Source: CAMDKS01 sp964402975
GTDB lineage: Bacteria; Bdellovibrionota_B; Oligoflexia; Oligoflexales; RGVZ01
DNA length: 64,000 nt
Assembly (NCBI GenBank): GCA_964402975.1
Contig: CAYOEM010000006.1
Coordinates: 62,001-126,000, forward strand
Reading direction: 5' to 3'
Shown: one piece after another, positions 60,293-64,000 of the stretch
How the letters are laid out: each line of letters opens with the position of its first letter
How positions within the stretch are numbered: position 1 is the stretch's first letter
Program-made: the position numbers and the translations under genes
The notes under the pieces: model-generated
Told to the model about the DNA's origin: nothing
Seen by the model: the letters and a program-made list of their open reading frames with translations, nothing else
The model's database searches: none

Positions 60293-61612
60293 TCAGTGGG
60301 CAGTTGCTCGCTTAGAATCTGGCGTTACTGTGGGTCCTATCGTCGCATCTGCTGGGCAGCTCGAAGTTTTTAAACTTTCGTCGCCAAGTAGAATCCAAGA
60401 ATCGATCTTATATTGGCCCTTGGACAGTCCGTTGGTCGGGAAGAAAATTCCGACTTCATTGGGAGCACTTTTCTCGGCTCCTTTCCATCCTAATCCGGAC
60501 TTGAATTCCTTTGTGTCGGCAACAAAGGTCGGAAAAAACCCCATTTCAACAACATTTTTTGGAAGATTCATGGATAGAGCAAATGGTTCGTTTTCCACTT
60601 TTCCCATCATCTTAAAGTTACATTGATCACCCTTGCATTGTCGCAATCCGCTTTCTTTAACGAGCGGTGATCCCTTTTTAACAAGTTCGGCCTCAAGCTT
60701 TGGCATATTTGATGTGGGATGATCCATCTCAAATGATGCTTTGTCCAACTTGAAGGAATAGAGGGATCCACTGCCCGGATTTAAGTGTTCGTATGCATTT
60801 CTGGGCACGTCTACGAGCATGGGAATGTTTGCAGAATTTTCAAAGAAGCTAGCTACGGTATTCATCTTGAGGTCGATTTTAAAGGCAAAGAGACGCAAGT
60901 AGAAGGCGATACCCTGCACAACTCCAACTTCGCCAACTTTTGAGGAATTTATGTAGGATTCGATATCGCCATTGTGAAAATGAAGAGTGAAGAAATTTTT
61001 GAGATCAAGCCTTAACCCGATGTCTGCGTCGTAGGCGCTCCTAACGATCTTGCCGCCAGGAAACTTCGCGAATAGGGACTCGTAGAGCAGCTGATTTTTT
61101 GGGTGGTAGATATAGTCAAAGCGCGGAGATGAAATCTTCCGGTCGCTTGTATTTAGGCGAATAGAGCCAACTTGTGCGTTCGTGACATCGTCTGACGCTC
61201 CGGAACAATCGGCCAAGTACCCGAACGTTTTAGTCGGGCTACTGATTTCGGTCAATTTAGATGCGTCGCAAGGAAATTGGATGGACTGGTTCAGCGCCTG
61301 TCCAAATTCATCTGTCGCGAACACGAAACGATCCGTGGGTCGCACGGTATCCTGGCCGGATGCTAACGGGCGATCTGAGTCATAAAGATTCTTGTCAGTC
61401 ATGGGATCGATTTGAAGTGGTATTGATTTCCAGGTGTTGGTTGGCGTTACGGCGTACATTCGTAGATTTTTGAGAGGTGTTTTGTAGATCCATTCAGGGA
61501 AGTTAGATGCTGTGACGAATGCGGGACAACTGTACGCAATATCGGCCGAGAGCAGTCCAATTGTCGCAGTGATGAAAAGCATAAATTTTTTGATCAAGTC
61601 GCGACCCCCCAT
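60293..61612 (-). CDS. Secreted hypothetical protein, 439 residues
   Basis: Not recognised. A signal peptide (KKFMLFITATIGLLSADIAYSC) precedes a mature beta-rich protein with six to eight Cys, several possibly disulfide-bonded. A Cys right after AYS is not a classical lipobox. ATG 61612 opens the frame without a ribosome site; a TTG five codons later has a GGGGGG run just upstream and may be the true start. Its 3' end converges on the Nfu gene with 2 bases between. Function unknown. Confidence 0.68.
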   Translation of the reverse strand: MGGRDLIKKFMLFITATIGLLSADIAYSCPAFVTASNFPEWIYKTPLKNLRMYAVTPTNTWKSIPLQIDPMTDKNLYDSDRPLASGQDTVRPTDRFVFATDEFGQALNQSIQFPCDASKLTEISSPTKTFGYLADCSGASDDVTNAQVGSIRLNTSDRKISSPRFDYIYHPKNQLLYESLFAKFPGGKIVRSAYDADIGLRLDLKNFFTLHFHNGDIESYINSSKVGEVGVVQGIAFYLRLFAFKIDLKMNTVASFFENSANIPMLVDVPRNAYEHLNPGSGSLYSFKLDKASFEMDHPTSNMPKLEAELVKKGSPLVKESGLRQCKGDQCNFKMMGKVENEPFALSMNLPKNVVEMGFFPTFVADTKEFKSGLGWKGAEKSAPNEVGIFFPTNGLSKGQYKIDSWILLGDESLKTSSCPADATIGPTVTPDSKRATAH

Positions 61613-61808
61613 CGTTGACGGGACTTATCGGTCTGCCGTGGTAGGTAGTTTAATGTTTTTTTTGACCAAATAGTTTAATAAAAACGCCATATTAAATGGC
61701 CCCCGTGTGTAAGGCCTAGGTGTTCTAACCGGAGCTAGGATTATAATTGGGGTTAAGATAGAGGCTCGCTAGTTTTTTGGGATGTTTTGTAACCTCGGAG
61801 ATTGATCA

Positions 61809-62798
61809 GTGCTCAGAGATGATTTTAAGCCCCATTGGTTGGTCTCTTCCGGCTTTATCCAATCGATAGCTTGTATTTGGTGGCCGCAGATTCGAAAACC
61901 GGGGGGCCTGGCATCTAGGTTTCTTGTCCCCATTGGTGATGACGGCCACTTGTCAGTGATTCAAAATTTGCCGACGTCCTGGGTTTCGCATCAACCGATC
62001 GTTTTGATTGTACACGGATTAACAGGGTCTGAGGATTCCACGCATCCCGTCCGGCTTACCCAAGCATTTGTGGAGCGTGGTGTGATGGTGTTTCGCATGA
62101 ATATGCGCGGATGTGGTCCAGGGGCAGGTCTTGCTAGGGGTATCTATCACAGTGGTCGAAGTGAGGACACTCGGGCTGTTTTAGAGTGGATTGCTAAAAA
62201 ATTTCCCAATTCTCCTATTACACAGATTGGAATCTCATTAGGCGGCAACGCAACTTTAAAAATGGCTGGCGAATATGGTTCGGGGCGACCATCATTTTTA
62301 CAAGGCGTCGTGTCAGTGTGTGCACCGGTGGATTTGGCAGCGTGTTCCCGTCTTATAAGCGCGCCTCAGAATAGGCTATTCGATCTTTATTTTTCCAGAC
62401 ATTTGATCCGGCATGTGCACAGGCAAAGTGAATCGTTTCCAGATAAAGTTCCTGGCCTTCCCGACGAATTGCTTCAAGGTAAAAAGAGTTTGGCCAGGTT
62501 TGACGATCTTTATGTGGCACCAACATCGGGTTTTAAAAGTGGTCAACATTATTACGATGTCTGCAGTTCCTATCCCCTGCTTGATGACATCTCTTGTCCT
62601 GCTTTGCTTCTTGCCGCGGAGGATGATCCCATTGTGCCCGTGGCAACGTATCACAACATCGAAAAGCGTCGGCGCTTGGATGTGATCGTGACCAAGAGAG
62701 GCGGGCACACGGCATACATTTCGAATCGTCTCGACCGACAATACGGACGGTTTTGGATGGACCGCGTTGTGGTCGAGTGGGTGCTGGGTCTGGGATGA
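61809..62798 (+). CDS. YheT-type alpha/beta hydrolase
   Basis: 329 residues. VLIVHGLTGSEDSTHPVRL gives the oxyanion region, VFRMNMRGCG is a YheT landmark, ISLGGNATLKMAGEYG holds the nucleophile Ser, AAEDDPIVP the acid, and RGGHTAYI the His. Substrate unknown; related to esterases of the UPF0017 group. GTG 61809 has CGGAG eight bases upstream; a TATAAT (61742-61747) lies in the leader. Confidence 0.87.
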   Translation: MLRDDFKPHWLVSSGFIQSIACIWWPQIRKPGGLASRFLVPIGDDGHLSVIQNLPTSWVSHQPIVLIVHGLTGSEDSTHPVRLTQAFVERGVMVFRMNMRGCGPGAGLARGIYHSGRSEDTRAVLEWIAKKFPNSPITQIGISLGGNATLKMAGEYGSGRPSFLQGVVSVCAPVDLAACSRLISAPQNRLFDLYFSRHLIRHVHRQSESFPDKVPGLPDELLQGKKSLARFDDLYVAPTSGFKSGQHYYDVCSSYPLLDDISCPALLLAAEDDPIVPVATYHNIEKRRRLDVIVTKRGGHTAYISNRLDRQYGRFWMDRVVVEWVLGLG

Positions 62799-62947
62799 CC
62801 AGGGCAGGGTGTAAAAGAGTTGAACAAGGTGTCGGGCAAAGATCAGTTCAAGCCCGATTTTAACCATTAATAACAGGCTATTAGACATGGCACAGAAGGT
62901 GCTTTGAAAGAGGGAGCTATATCTACGTTTCAGATGAGGAGTCTAAA

Positions 62948-63895
62948 ATGAACAATCTCGCCATGTTTTTCGCCGTAGCTGTTGTCTTTGGTTCCTGTGC
63001 AGCTCGACACCAGCAAGATCCGTTCGGTCGTAGTGGTAGCACGATCAAGTCAGTCACGATAAAGCACCCGGCCTTTCGCGATACCATGGATAAGACGCTG
63101 TCGCCAGAACTCGCCAAAGAGGCCGATGCGTTGGTATCGAGACTTATGGTGAAAGTTAGCGCCAAATCGACTGTCTGTGATGAAAATATCGCAGCACAGG
63201 AAAAAGACTTTGGTGAGAGTAAAGTGTCAGATACGGTTCTTGATGCGACATACACATTCCGAAAAGGGTGTGATTACATTATCAGCCTAAGTTATTTCGA
63301 CGGACTGAGCAAAGTCGTGGTCCTAGAATCGGATGGTAAATCGGTGAATCTGACGAAGGCAGAGCTGGAAAAGGCGAAACCGATAGCCCGGATTACATTG
63401 CGATCTACTGCTGCTGGCCAAAAGTTCTGGTCCAAAGCTGCAGTTATTGAGACAAATTCACAAACCGATGCCATCATCGAACCAGTCATCCCAAATGGCG
63501 TGGCTGCCTCAGATAGTAGTGGTTTTAAACTAGCTATGCCTCAGTGCATGTCGAAAACAGTCCCGACGGTTGCTGCGGGCATTACGTGTATGAATGAGTT
63601 TCGAGTTTTCCTTGGGGCGTTTGCTGCAAAATATACCGTAAAAACTTGGCACGCTGCGTACACGTCTGGAGTGGCTGACGTTAAGGAGCTCGTGGAACCT
63701 GCAGCTGATGAATCGTCGAAAGCCGTTTTCTGTCTTCGCAATAGCGTCAACAAAGGTGCTCTCATGAGGCTTCCGTTGACCATAGCGGCCATAACGGCTG
63801 AAGAGCAGGATTTTGCCCGTGAACTCACTGGAGCGGTTTCGGGCTCCTATGTCTCGGTACAAGATGCCACCTTAAAGTTAATCGGTTGTAAGTGA
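62948..63895 (+). CDS. Lipoprotein of unknown function, 315 residues
   Basis: The signal peptide ends in lipobox FGSCAA (Cys17). The mature region is Lys/Ala/Val-rich with seven further Cys. A GAGGAGT lies about 6-7 bases before ATG 62948. No domain is recognised. It is separated from the YheT gene by about 150 bases, where I see nothing else. Confidence 0.7.
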   Translation: MNNLAMFFAVAVVFGSCAARHQQDPFGRSGSTIKSVTIKHPAFRDTMDKTLSPELAKEADALVSRLMVKVSAKSTVCDENIAAQEKDFGESKVSDTVLDATYTFRKGCDYIISLSYFDGLSKVVVLESDGKSVNLTKAELEKAKPIARITLRSTAAGQKFWSKAAVIETNSQTDAIIEPVIPNGVAASDSSGFKLAMPQCMSKTVPTVAAGITCMNEFRVFLGAFAAKYTVKTWHAAYTSGVADVKELVEPAADESSKAVFCLRNSVNKGALMRLPLTIAAITAEEQDFARELTGAVSGSYVSVQDATLKLIGCK

Positions 63896-63900
63896 TAGTT

Positions 63901-63926
63901 AGCGGCGCCAACTACTTCGCGCCGCT
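63901..63926 (+). terminator. Hairpin after the last lipoprotein gene
   Basis: AGCGGCGC and GCGCCGCT form a perfect 8-base stem with a 10-base loop, six bases after the stop. Only CTCATTT follows, so as a terminator it would be weak on the T-run but strong on the stem. Confidence 0.5.
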
Positions 63927-64000
63927 CTCATTTGACGTCCACTTATCCTTTAGGCTAACCTTGAGAAGCTAGCGTTTTCAGTAAGATAATAGTCCTTCAG

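Noticed and set aside
1..64000. tRNA, rRNA, insertion sequences, prophage or integrase remnants
   Set aside because: No tRNA-like cloverleaf, rRNA stretch, transposase or terminal repeats were seen on either strand; most gaps are short and filled by leaders and terminators.

Overview
The window is ordinary-density chromosomal DNA of a Gram-negative bacterium. It shows nine lipoproteins with clear lipoboxes, a porin-like beta-barrel, a second predicted outer-membrane barrel and UppP. GC content is moderate, by eye slightly under 50%. Several features recall Bdellovibrionota/Oligoflexia: a very large repeat lipoprotein, many small lipoproteins, type-2 IPP isomerase, SUF-only Fe-S assembly and an EpmA gene beside a UvrA-family gene. 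That placement is inference from gene content (about 50% sure). I see no rRNA, tRNA, CRISPR array, insertion sequence, integrase or prophage, and no gene-free stretch above 300 bases; the longest is about 236 bases at 10525-10760.

Layout. 1-2466: 3' part of a UvrA-family gene followed in the same frame by epmA. 2456-10524: a 1729-residue repeat-rich protein on the minus strand, divergent from an unrecognised 409-residue protein and a DUF4301 protein. 10761-14781: a small HTH-like protein, then a minus-strand run with TlyA, a pseudo-receiver/PilZ protein, a cysteine-rich CWC protein, RlmD and two small unknown proteins. 14969-16849: outer-membrane barrel plus TPR-like lipoprotein. 16855-21896: type-2 IPP isomerase, YhbY, DUF2905, the queuosine-precursor transporter YhhQ, glutaminyl cyclase, DUF456 and UppP. 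22039-24339: major porin, DUF4442 thioesterase-like protein and a lipoprotein.

24554-32299 encodes a 2581-residue lipoprotein. It has a ZU5-like and an FN3-like N-terminal region, sixteen Ig-like modules of about 103 residues and a seven-blade propeller at the C-terminus. Five consecutive modules have been duplicated as one block. 32372-36298 holds an HTTM membrane protein with its partner, a class V aminotransferase and three paralogous lipoproteins. 36365-44156 holds an S41 peptidase-like protein, a tRNA-guanine transglycosylase fused to an MnmD/MnmC-type methyltransferase, a membrane-anchored unknown, a YkgJ-type cysteine-cluster protein and HemW.

44175-53656 holds an M14 carboxypeptidase lipoprotein, Pta, an EAL-domain c-di-GMP phosphodiesterase, a D-Ala-D-Ala ligase and a spermidine/putrescine transporter (potABC with divergent potD). 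53787-60290 is a compact Fe-S assembly operon: rrf2-sufB-sufC-sufD-sufS-sufU-nfu. The end carries a secreted unknown, a YheT-type hydrolase and a lipoprotein.

Themes. tRNA/rRNA modification is heavily represented (Tgt-MnmD fusion, TlyA, RlmD, EpmA for EF-P, YhhQ for queuosine precursor). RlmD and HemW need Fe-S clusters that the suf operon would supply. c-di-GMP signalling appears twice (PilZ and EAL proteins). The strongest unusual items are the Tgt-MnmD fusion with an altered RNA-recognition loop, and the modular giant lipoprotein with its higher-order duplication.
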